Shown here: piece after piece, positions 1-10,303 of the stretch | Layout of the letters: each line of letters starts with the position of its first letter | Numbering within the stretch: position 1 is the first letter of the stretch | Source: Apostichopus parvimensis | Taxonomy: Eukaryota > Echinodermata > Holothuroidea > Aspidochirotida > Stichopodidae | Length of the DNA: 21,293 bases | Reading direction: 5' to 3' | Assembly: GCA_000934455.1 (NCBI GenBank) | Contig: KN888759.1 | Span: forward strand, 24,294-45,586 | Translations under genes and position numbers: made by a program | The notes under the pieces: model-generated | Databases searched by the model: none | The model's input: only the letters and a program-made list of their open reading frames with translations | Told to the model about the DNA's origin: nothing

Positions 1-1569
1 ACTTTACATTTATGCAAAAGATGCCTCCAAACTTGACACAAATTTAGGGCTCTTAAAATGCAATCTAGATTTGGTTGCTAGGCGGGGCCGTATCATAGCA
101 ACCAAAAAGTTTAAAAATTTTTTTTTGCCCAATTTCATCCTTTGAGACATATGGCAAGACACCATATCAATTTCAGGCGATTCTGAGAGGGTCGACGTGG
201 AGGCCACTGTTGATTTGGCATGGATTGACCCAAAAGACAACTTCTAGTCCTGACATCCTACATTAAAATTCTGTCATGCAAACTGAAGAGAAGTACTTGA
301 AATAATCTATTTCCACAGTTAGTTTGTAGCGTTCATTACTAATCAGGTTGAGCAAAGATTAAATGCAATTGGTAATAAGTCAGTCTAAATCTGAAGTGAT
401 TCAAACAAACTTGCCAGGGGTCTCCCCGTGCGATAACGTAGTGGCAACCGTGAATGACTTGACTCTGGTCAGGAAAATTACTGGTAATGACTAAACTATG
501 TTTGAAATGGAGAGATTTGTTACCACTTTGGCCGGTAGAATGTCAAAAAACTTCACTAAATTTATTGGTTCTATGATGTAATCGACTGTTCCAGGTCCAG
601 TTGAACAAACTTGGATGTATATTATAATAGCCCATTTTGGTGTCTGCCAATTTTGTTTAAAGGATATAGTTGCTGTGAAGTAAGATGCTTCAATTTGAAG
701 CTGTGCTCTGAGTCTCTATCAGTATTTTTCTTTACATGAATATGAGGGGGCGGGGGGACCGGAAGGGAGTCTCTGTGCTCTTGTTGCTATGGGGGGAAAT
801 TATAATTCATGTTTTCATATCATAGGATAGATAATATGAAGGGAAGAGAATTTGGTACCCCAATCTGCACATTATCAACTATCAGATGTTTCATTAGTCT
901 GCTCTGCAAGATGCACTGTTGTTTCCTCTTAAAGGATTAATAAAGTTATTCTTACTCTACTCTTACACATTACCTTAGGTCTCCTATGTGTCCACAATGC
1001 TGGAAGCTTCAGCATATTTTGGCTTGAGATTAAAAATAAAGCATTTTAAGGCTAATTAGTGTAATGTTTACTTGTCATAAAAATTTGCCACAGCTTGCAA
1101 AAAGAGAGAAATATATTTCAGTGAAGTGATGCTTTGCAAAAAAATGTTTGTCTTTTTCTCTTCAGTCAAAAATAGTGAAGCTCTCTTGGTACAGTAAAGT
1201 TGAAGATACAGTAAAATCTGGATTGTGTATCATCATCATTTGAGTCCAGTACTCAGGAATCCAGTGACAAAGACTATGCCTAAACAACAGAAACAACCCT
1301 TTCCACAGTGTTTCCAATACCAAATGTTATGACTAGCCATGTTACAACACTGTATGACATAATACACATTTTTCTATGACTGGACAATGAAATGGTAAGC
1401 TATATTGAATGATACAGGAAAGTTTACTATCCAGATATTTTCGAGTGTCTGGACAAGTTGTTTCAGAAATATATCCAGATATTCATTGGATTACTGTATG
1501 TGTTGGTTTCCTCATCAGGTACGGGTTTGATCCGTCGTGTCCCGTTGAACTATGAACTCTGAGGCCCAT
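1..1569. other. No gene seen; AT-rich flank with G-rich patch
   Basis: There is no open frame with recognisable content. A 76-codon minus frame at 10-240 has no family resemblance. G-tracts at 746-767 and 791-796 could form a loose G-quadruplex. AATAAA on the plus strand occurs at 939-944 and 1035-1040. Confidence 0.6.
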
Positions 1570-2038
1570 AATCCCTCACAACACTTCCATAGAGCTGTAT
1601 GACACTATACTGGGTGCCCCGTCATCCATAGAGCTGTATGATACTATACTGGGTGCCCCCTCATCCCTCACACTTCCATAGAGCTGTATAATATACTAGG
1701 TGCCCCTCACGACACTTCCATAGAATCTGTATGACACTATACTGGGTGCCCCCTCATACTTCCATAGAGCTGTATAATATACTAGGTGCCCCTCACGACA
1801 CTTTCATAGATCTGTATGACACTATACTGGGTGCCCCCTCATCCCACAAACGACACTTCCATAGAGCTGTATGATACTATACTGGGTGTCCTCTCACGAC
1901 ACTTCTATAGAGCTGTATGATACTTTACTGGGTGCCCACTCATCCCTCACGACACTTCCATAGACCTGTATGATATACTGGGTTTCCCCTCATCCCTCAC
2001 GACACTTCCATAGATCTGTATGACACTATACTGGGTGC
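1570..2038. repeat. Degenerate minisatellite, about 10 units of 42-54 bp
   Basis: Units begin CCATAGAGCTGTATG and contain ACTATACTGGGTGCCCC. They start near 1587, 1627, 1676, 1719, 1761, 1805, 1859, 1906, 1959 and 2009. Spacing varies because a CATCCCTCACGACACTT segment is present or absent. Short forms with TATAATATACTAGG alternate with long forms near 1676-1800, which suggests higher-order duplication. No frame stays open across it. Confidence 0.95.
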
Positions 2039-2698
2039 TAAAAACTGCCATGACAAAGGGTTTGAGAACTTGAATCTGGTCAGACAGCGCCGGACTGAAG
2101 AAACTATGCAACACGAATTGACTGCTGTGACCTGGTTCTTGATGGCCGTCAACAATAATAAACTATACCATACTGTAAACGGACATCCTCTGAATGGATG
2201 CCTTATTAGGGGCTTGGCAAAATTTAAGCACAAGAGACCACTATATGACTTTCTACCATGTCTGGGGGCAATACAGATGATCTTTAAGAAAATGAGACAA
2301 AAACTGAGAATACAAAGAGATACTCAAATAAGTGGAGATGAAAACATTTCTTTAATTTCTTCATACTCTGCAGTTTATTAAGCAAATCAACACAGCATGA
2401 AATGATTCATTTAATACCAGATACCGACCTGTTTTTAGTGAAAGAAGAAAGTTTTATCTAATTATTTGCTTAGAATCTGCTGAAACTGAAGGAGCAACAG
2501 TATATAGAAAAGAAAATGTTAATTTTGCATGTTGGTGGATACCGTTTCACAAAGATTTTAAAACTTAACAGATAATGTGATTTATTATTTGTCAAATAGT
2601 AAGAAATAAAGCCAACTGCATCTTTGATACATCAACATTAAATACTCCCCTCAGAAACTACGCTTTAATAATACAGTGAACGACAAATACCTCTACTA

Positions 2699-2736
2699 TG
2701 TATTAACACTATACATATGTATTAACACTATACATA
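2699..2736. repeat. Perfect 19-bp tandem duplication
   Basis: TGTATTAACACTATACATA occurs at 2699-2717 and 2718-2736. It is AT-rich with no coding context. Confidence 0.95.
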
Positions 2737-5700
2737 TGCTATAGAAATATGACTTCACCTTACCTTCAATAAAGCTACCGTTTCATTGATAATGTTCTGC
2801 TTAGTCATCAAACTCTTATATTTCTTATGACAACAGCCAAAAACATTCACTTGCAAGCAAAAGAAGTTTTTATCTCCACAAAAACTTCTTTAAAAAAAAA
2901 AGATTTGTAATTTTATTATCCACATGCATCATTTCTGTCTTTTTTGTTTCATACATGAAAAACAGACCTACAGTCATCTTTAGTTCATGTCAAAGGATTA
3001 TTTTCCCTTCAATGGTAAACTTCAGAACCTTGATGGAATACTTAGAAAATAGAATAAATTGTGTTTTGTTGATATATCCTAAATTCAACTTAGTTACTTG
3101 AAGATTTGAAAGAGGCATTAACATGCCAAAGTAACGACAATATCAACAACAAGTATAACAGTCATACAAAGTCATTACTTGAAACTTATTAAATCTAAAC
3201 CAATTTTTCAATATCTTCAATCTTAAAAATTGAGCCTAAATATGTACTTCTGTATTTTGTCTTAAGTTGAATACTTGTATGTAATAACATGTAAATTACT
3301 ATGTAAAAAAATTGTATTTCTTCTCTTTCCAAGACAAAAATGTCTTCTTACTGTTAACTTTGTATCTGTTGAATAGTATATTGTGTGTTGAAATGTTATT
3401 GTAATACTTTGTGTCTGTTTCTACTTCTATGTATCAGTTTTCAATAGATAGCAGATAATTGAGCTGCCAAGAGAAAAAAAAAAGAAAAAAAAATTGAATT
3501 CATTCACACACGCACACACCACTCCATTCACACACAGAAAGTATAACTGAAGGTATAACATCTTTTATTTTAAAATAATTTTCAACAAATTGCTCTCAGG
3601 ATCTTGTCTGTAAAAGATTCACAACTGATAAAAAATATAACTTCTTACCCATTTATGAGTCACAAATTCATTTCGGAAACTGAGACCTTTGGCTTAATTT
3701 AAATGTGAGCCTTTGAAACTGCAAACAGTTAAAAATCTAGAGGATATAACGGTATAAACCGATATTAAAACACAGACTGTAATGGTCATAGTTGATATGA
3801 ATGGACTAAAACCAAACTTTTTTCAGCTAAGAAGTAAACTTTTTTGTCCAAATTAAATCATACCCCTTCCCTTCTGAAATTAATGATATATAATTTTTTT
3901 CATATAAGAGGTAACCGGTTGATAACAAATGCCTATGGTGAACACTTCCAAGTCTTATTCTACAAAGATGGACTATTTAGTTTTACGATTAAACTCCAGC
4001 CAGGAGTTAAACATGAAATCTTATAGAGATCATTCCTTACATGTACTGTTTTTTTTTTGCTCCAGAAGAATAGAAAACAAATTCTTAAGAACTTTTCTCA
4101 TAAAACTAAGATTTCACACTCTAACTTCTCCTAGTCATGACTAGCAATGCTGATTCATAAAGGTATTTGTCAATTATTTCTATTCTGCACAAGGAACCTT
4201 TTAATCCGTTAGTTACGTCTGTTATTTCTCAGCAACTGTATTCCATGAAAGACTGCAAGGGGGAAGTAATTGTTGATTTATTATTACATCATAGAAACTT
4301 GAATGGTTTCACTACCGACATGAATAACATCGCATCGGTTTGGTTCTTTCTATCAATATTGGTTTTATAACTTTGCCTGTTGTGCCAAACAAGTTAACAA
4401 GAGGAACTTTCCAAATTTTTGCTTGGAGTAGGACTAACAATCCTACCTAGATATTTATCAAGGGTAGCACAGTTTCTTGCAGAAGTTCCACTGTAAGAGG
4501 AACACTTCACATATTTCAGTATCATCATCTAAGCAGATGGTTGCATATCCTTTCTAATTGTATCTATTCACAATTCACTTAATTCACTCAAGAACTGGTC
4601 GGACATTCTGTAGGCATCCTGAGAAATGGGTCACTTTTAGGCTGTCCAGCATATACTTATGTGGAAAACTTGTGTAAGAATTGTGGTACATCGTCATGAA
4701 AAAGTAGCAATATTATGCATTAATGATGAATGGGTGCTAATCCAAAAATGTGAATTATACGAGAGTGATTTTGTGCCATACTCAACTTGGTACCTGGATG
4801 CCACAAAAACAAAGTTTTTCCATCACTGTTGACTTTCACCAATCATGTAGGTGATATGCACAATTTTGCTGCTTTTTTTTTTTGTGTGTGCAATTGTTCT
4901 GCATTTTGAATGTATGTTACACAGCGTAACCAAAGTGGAAGTGAGCAAAGTAATTTATGGCTAGAATGGCAAATTATGGCATGGCACCATCAACCTCTTG
5001 GTTACAAGCAAGGAGGCCTAACCAAAATGTAGGTATTTAGATAGTACAGTAGGAAGAATGGGATGGAGAGCGAACACAATGTAGGAATGCTGGACAGCCT
5101 GTGCAATAGGTGCAGATTTTTTAGTTTAATAATGACCTGTACTTTGTTAATACTAACGGTAATTTAACCCGATTTTTAAAGAAGACTAGGCCGAAGTAAA
5201 ATTTGCTTTGAAAGTACTGTTGGGCATAATATTTAAGGCAAAGTAAAGATATCTGTTTTCGAAAAGTAAAAGACTAGGACAACATTTTCAAGCATCTGTC
5301 TTGAAGTTAATGCAAATATACTAACTCTCTACGTAGTAGGACTCTTCATTAACTTGCATTTCAGATGACAAAAAGTTGCAAAATCTCATACAATTCTTTC
5401 TGCTTCACTGTTTGCAAATTGGTTACCATGCAACAATTTATGAAGGATTGCCTTGGAGACAGAGAAACTTTTTAAGTTACAAATTGGCAAAATATCCCCA
5501 GCAAAATTAATTTGGTGGAAGTACTACAAGGTCATATTATTTTAACAATTTGTAATTACTCCATGGATGGACTTACAGTTTATTTCTGCAGAACGAGATA
5601 TGTTTACTATTGCAACCAGCTACTTAAAATTCATGAGAAAAAAAAATGGATTTTTTGTTTTTGTTTGTGGTTGCAGAGCCTAATGACATATTATTGTTTT

Positions 5701-7802
5701 TTCCCCCAATCATTGCAGAGAATTTCTTAAGTGTAATTAAATTTTAAAAAACAAATCTAATCTAGGCCCATTTATAATAAGTTGCCACAATTTATTAAAC
5801 CATTCAGAATGAATTCCTGGCAACATATCCAGTTTAATGAAAAGGAATTGAAGTGTAACATAGCTCTTGATTAATTTGATAAATTTTGCTTAAAGTGATG
5901 TCTCTTTGTAAGATGTATTTAGAAGTTGCATAGTTATCATTGTACTCACCAGCTAGTTGGGACAATTTTTTATAATGCTAGTACCGCTCTACACGATTCT
6001 CTTATGTCACCCCTACAAAGCAATTGCGCTGACATCACGAACAGCTTTTATCCTCACTCTGATAGAAACAGGATACTCCTACTGCTCATACTGTCAGTAC
6101 AAGTGCTTAGAAGCACAACACGAAATCACAGTTTTGAAAAGTTGTCCCAACACGTTGATTTTTACAGACTTGTCAATTAACATAAAGTAGATAATTAATA
6201 CTAGTGTCCAAAGAGACTCACACACTTGTAAACTTTAGAAAGAAAAAGCTCATCTCGGGGGACAAAGCTGTGAAAATTATTGTGTAAATTTTGTTGTAAA
6301 TGGTGAAAATGTATAATGTACAGTATTTGGCAGTAATGTATGTTGAACGCTGTAGTAATAAAAAAAAAATTGTATGGAAGGCATGTTGAAAATGTAGTAC
6401 TGTTGTTAAATGTTTCTTATATTATTATAATTATCTTTTTAGAACTACTTTTAAAATCTAACAGGCAAACATCCTTCACATACGCTATCATTACAGAATA
6501 CCACAAGTTGTAACAATGAGCTGTACTGAAAATCTGTCAAGATCCACCTTTTCACTGAAATTTTATGGTCTTTTGAGCTATTCAGGTTTTTTTTTTTTGG
6601 ATTCAAGAAATAGAAATCAGACCCTTGAAAGAGTTCCCTCAACATGAACTATGAAAATATGATTTATATGCAGGATGCTTGCCTTGGTGTTAAAAGTAAC
6701 TCTTTGAACTAATAACTCCTACTTGCTTCATTACTACCAAAGTGAACGATGGGTGTTTTCTTAAAAGTAACACATCTATCTTTCTACAGGGGCACCTGAT
6801 AGTCAGATAGAGACAACATAAGGCAATGATATGAGGTATCTTTGTGCCCCCCCTCCCCGATCATTCTAAGTCATATATGTTCACCATGCAGCAAAAAAAA
6901 AATGGCCACCTAGCCTCAACTAATTTAGAATCCATCTGTGTCCGACTGCAGTTTGCAGTTTTTGTTAAGGATCTGTGACCACCTTTAACATTCACCCCTA
7001 CCCCCCACCTCTTCCGCCAACACACACACTTTTGAATGAATAATTCCTGGTTCTAAGTAGAAGTACTGGCAAGTGATACAACTATTTCATTTCAAATTAA
7101 ACAGAAAAGTGTAACCTAAGCTTTGAAGTAAACAACAAGCAAAAGATACATGTCCAACCTACAAAACTTGCTAATGAAGGATTTCCAAATCCCCTAATTT
7201 TATAACTGCTTACACAAAGTTCTTATTAGAACATTTCTACTATGTTTTACATTCTGCAATTTAAATATACTACTAGTAATTCTTGGCATTACCGGCCAAT
7301 TTTGACTGCCACATATTATGTTCTCTCGACGAACAACGGTTGCAAATTTGAAATGAACACGTAGATGATTTCTTTCCAGCAACAAAACTGTCCAAGACTG
7401 CTACGTAAATATCTAGTTACACAGCTAGACTGTTTTCACAATTCTAAACAATTCTACCAAGAGCTTTTGGTTTGGAGTAGTGAAGCCACTTTCAGGACAT
7501 TTGTGTCCTTACAATTCACTTTAATCATCAGCTTCAAAACAACAGACCCAAATTGCCTTAATCAACAGTTATAATGAAATATTTGTTTTCAATGTTAGAA
7601 AAATGTTTGAGAAAAGGGAATGAGCAGTAATGAAGCAAGTAGGAATGGTCAAACGCTTCTCTTGTGTACGTCTTCTGTGAGTTGTCTGTTCTTGTTGAAA
7701 CATGGGAAAAAAAAGAAAAAAGGGGAAGTGTGACAGTGTAATGTGGAATGTAATGTTGTATGTTGTATAATATTGCACTACTATGGAAAAAGGTTTTAAA
7801 TG

Positions 7803-7808
7803 AATAAA
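7803..7808 (+). terminator. Possible plus-strand poly(A) signal
   Basis: AATAAA is followed by T/G-rich sequence (about 7815-7870) after a stretch resembling a 3' UTR. It could end a plus-strand transcript entering from outside the window. There is no coding support inside the window. Confidence 0.2.
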
Positions 7809-8164
7809 ATGTATAGTAAATGTTACTTGTCCAACTCAATGTATTTTTGTAAGGTTTTTATATTTCCTTAAGTGTATTTTTTTCTTTGTTTTTTTTTAAT
7901 ATTTTCTTGGTGTCATTCTTAGATATATTGTTGTAGTAAATAGTTAACATGTTTTTTCTTTTTCATGTGTAAAATGTAAAAAATATAAATGCACACAACT
8001 GGTGTATTTTTTGTTTTCTGAGAAAATTTTTGAAACCTGACAAAGAGGTAGAATATAGAGAAGGTAATAACAGAGGTACACAGTTAAGGAGCAGGATAAG
8101 CTCATGGTCAGTTGCATTTATCAAAATCGTATTTCAGCTTGATTTACCCAATACAACGTCGTAG

Positions 8165-8260
8165 CATCCCACTCATTGGTATGCACACACACACACAATA
8201 CAGACACACAAACAATCATAACACACAACAAAACAAATCTGACCAGGGAAGCACCATGAT
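8165..8260. repeat. Imperfect CA-rich repeat
   Basis: A (CA)n core at about 8183-8197 is followed by degenerate ACACA/ACAAA repeats. It is a simple-sequence tract with no gene. Confidence 0.8.
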
Positions 8261-8617
8261 GACATCACACATAGGTGACCAGAATGAGGCAAAGCAAACA
8301 GCTTTATGAAGGGAAGTTTTGATCTTCCAGATCATCATCAGCTGTAGGCCACGATTCTTAACAAGTCTCTAACCAATCGTAAATGAAGGGTAAGGGCACT
8401 TCAAGATCTCACTCAAAACACTCAAAAAATGATCACAAAAAGGCAGGTTTTAAAAAAAGGAATTTTTTTATTTGTATTGCAATGAAGTTTGTATATGTAT
8501 AATGTGTCTTTGTTGTAAATGAAAATGTTTCTAATATTGTTGGTAAAATAACACTGTTTGTCTCTTTTTATATGTAATGCGAAAAAATGTAATGTTACTT
8601 TAATGTTTGTGTATAAA

Positions 8618-8623
8618 AATAAA
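8618..8623 (+). terminator. Possible plus-strand poly(A) signal
   Basis: AATAAA is followed by TGTATTTGTTTTTT, a good GU/U-rich downstream element, and preceded by T/G-rich sequence. It is an alternative end for the same hypothetical plus-strand transcript. Confidence 0.25.
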
Positions 8624-8760
8624 TGTATTTGTTTTTTCCATTAAGTCTTAACATAACAACAGATTTTGTATTTTGTTACTATAGTAACAGAGATCATAAT
8701 CAGTCTGTCACTTGTAACTTTCATCTTCATTTGTCATTGAAGTCTCATGGTAGTAAAGCA

Positions 8761-8829
8761 GTAATAATAATAATATTATTATTACTATTAATAAAAAAAT
8801 AATAACAATACTAATAATAATAATGATAA
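8761..8829. repeat. (AAT)n / (ATT)n microsatellite
   Basis: TAA repeats turn into ATT repeats and back, giving a partly self-complementary AT-only tract. Confidence 0.9.
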
Positions 8830-9463
8830 ACAGAAAAAAGAAAGAAGAAAAAACTAGGAACAAAAGGTTAAGTAGAACTATTACTACAGGATATTTCCAT
8901 ACTTAATGCTCACGTGAATGGAGCCAAATATTAGATTTTACCCACCCTTCATAAAGCTTCCACACCAGTTATTCCTTGCTTATTCTTAATCAATGATTAA
9001 GCTGCATTTTGCATTCTCTCGGTATCAAACTCCTGTTTTTATGAGGGAAATAAAGCAACCTGAGAAAAAAACAAATCTGCTTCTTTATATCCATAATGCA
9101 CCCTTTACATGTTTACACTCTTGAGAGGATTGCAAATGAAACAAAAGTCCATTACATTAACTTTGTCAGGGACAAAGGTTTTCTTTAATGGATTAACTCA
9201 TTAATAAACTTATGAAAGTAACTCACTGGTACGGTGACTTCGAGCAGATGCAACTTAGGCATCCAATATATGTGACTAATTCCAGACCATGTCGTGGTCA
9301 ACCAAACATTCACACCCTTACGGGTGCTTAACATTGAATACAGAGGGTTTCCACCCAAATTATCACTCGTTTTCTCATATCTCACAATTGAAAAAAACCT
9401 CTCTGAAAATCTTTGACCACTATGACGCTCACTGTGTCGGTCCTAAGAGTAAAGACCTTTTCG

Positions 9464-9511
9464 CTTCGGTCACTACAGGCCTTGTCTCTTCGGTCACTTC
9501 AGGCCTTTTCT
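9464..9511. repeat. Two-copy 24-bp direct repeat
   Basis: CTTCGGTCACTACAGGCCTT and CTTCGGTCACTTCAGGCCTT start 24 bases apart (9464 and 9488). In the plus frame this reads SVTTGL/SVTSGL inside a 94-codon open frame, but there is no other sign of coding. Confidence 0.8.
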
Positions 9512-10087
9512 CTTTGAACGATTCTTTTACACTGAATTCAGATAGTTACTTAGAATGCCAATCAAAGTGGTAAACTTGCTAAAGAAAGCAAAAGTCATAT
9601 AGCAATTTTCATACGAAGAACCTTCAAATTCACAGAATTCAGTTTTTACCTTCAAACTGCTAAGCACAACTGTAAAGCACTAACCTCATCACCCATTATT
9701 ATAATTATTTATCTTCAATATTTTCCCGCAAAATTCATATGACCCTAAAGTGTGTTTGAGTAGGTTCACAGCCATCCCCGAAGCACTGAACCATTTGCAT
9801 TTCGATTCTTTGTACCTGCATTTAGTACCTGGGTAATAATATCAATTTGCAATAAACCCTGGGCTGTTTTCAATGAGAGGGGTAAAGTTGATTTCACTTT
9901 ACACCTGGAGGGACAGCTAGACCATTGTCATCATCATCATTCCCATAATCAGACTGACCAAGGGTCACACTCTTGAAAGTTCCCCCCTTCTTTAATACCA
10001 TTCATTGACAGTCATCAAAATTCTGTTTCGTTTTGGTGGATGATGATGACGATGCACAATAATAGGACCACCCGAGTACTCTATCTG

Positions 10088-10093
10088 TTTATT
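10088..10093 (-). terminator. Candidate poly(A) signal AATAAA of importin alpha
   Basis: TTTATT on the plus strand is AATAAA on the gene strand, 28 nt after the stop. The following gene-strand sequence is G/T-rich (GGGTGGTCC, about 10062-10070), as expected downstream of a cleavage site. It would give a very short 3' UTR. ATTAAA at 9991-9996 is an alternative, so a longer UTR is possible. Confidence 0.35.
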
Positions 10094-10121
10094 TCATTAT
10101 GGAGATGGAGATGGTTCACCT

Positions 10122-10303
10122 TTAAAACTGTAAATTTTCTGCATTTTCCTCGACTCCGAACTGAAACTCTTGTCCTTCGACATTCGGGACCAGCTGGGTG
10201 GACTCGTCGTCGTCCTGACTGAAGTATTCTTCAATGATTTCAAAAGATTTACGGTAAATTTCTGGATTGTCGTGGCTCTGAAGGAATTCAATCTTGTCCA
10301 AAC
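10122..10303 (-). CDS. KPNA: Importin alpha exon 14: ARM10, acidic tail and stop
   Basis: The acceptor is CAACAG. The split codon gives G461, followed by [27 protein letters not shown], then an acidic/Gln-rich tail ending ENAENLQF and TAA at 10124-10122. ARM10 is the CAS/CSE1L contact used in nuclear export. The tail (residues about 488-520) is low in conservation and shorter than in vertebrates. Confidence 0.96.

Larger units (their letters stand above)
2039..8164. other. Gene-poor region, possibly 3' UTR of an outside plus-strand gene
   Basis: Short frames only (up to 103 codons, several lacking an ATG), none resembling a known family. Many stretches are T/G-rich on the plus strand with A-runs after AATAAA (for example about 6354-6369), the style of long 3' UTRs. 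Simple tracts include an A-rich/CA tract (3473-3537), a T-run at about 4871 and an A-run at 6361. Whether it is UTR or intergenic cannot be decided from sequence alone. Confidence 0.45.
8261..10087. other. Intergenic or 3' UTR sequence between repeats and importin alpha
   Basis: No exon is recognised. It contains the AAT microsatellite, the odd palindrome CTTAATCA-A-TGATTAAG (8985-9001), the 24-bp duplication and short TCATCATCAT runs (about 9929-9943). If the poly(A) signal at 10088 is not used, part of this is importin-alpha 3' UTR. Confidence 0.5.

Noticed and set aside
1570..2038. CRISPR-like array
   Set aside because: Unit and spacer are not separable, the units are degenerate tandem copies, and the context is a eukaryotic spliced gene.
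2070..2381. 103-codon plus-strand open frame after the minisatellite
   Set aside because: It starts at TTG, the first ATG is 12 codons in, it overlaps an equally long minus frame, and no domain or family is recognised. Not supported as a gene.
8985..9001. Palindrome that might be a histone-type 3' stem-loop
   Set aside because: The sequence CTTAATCA-A-TGATTAAG lacks the histone stem-loop consensus and no histone gene is adjacent.
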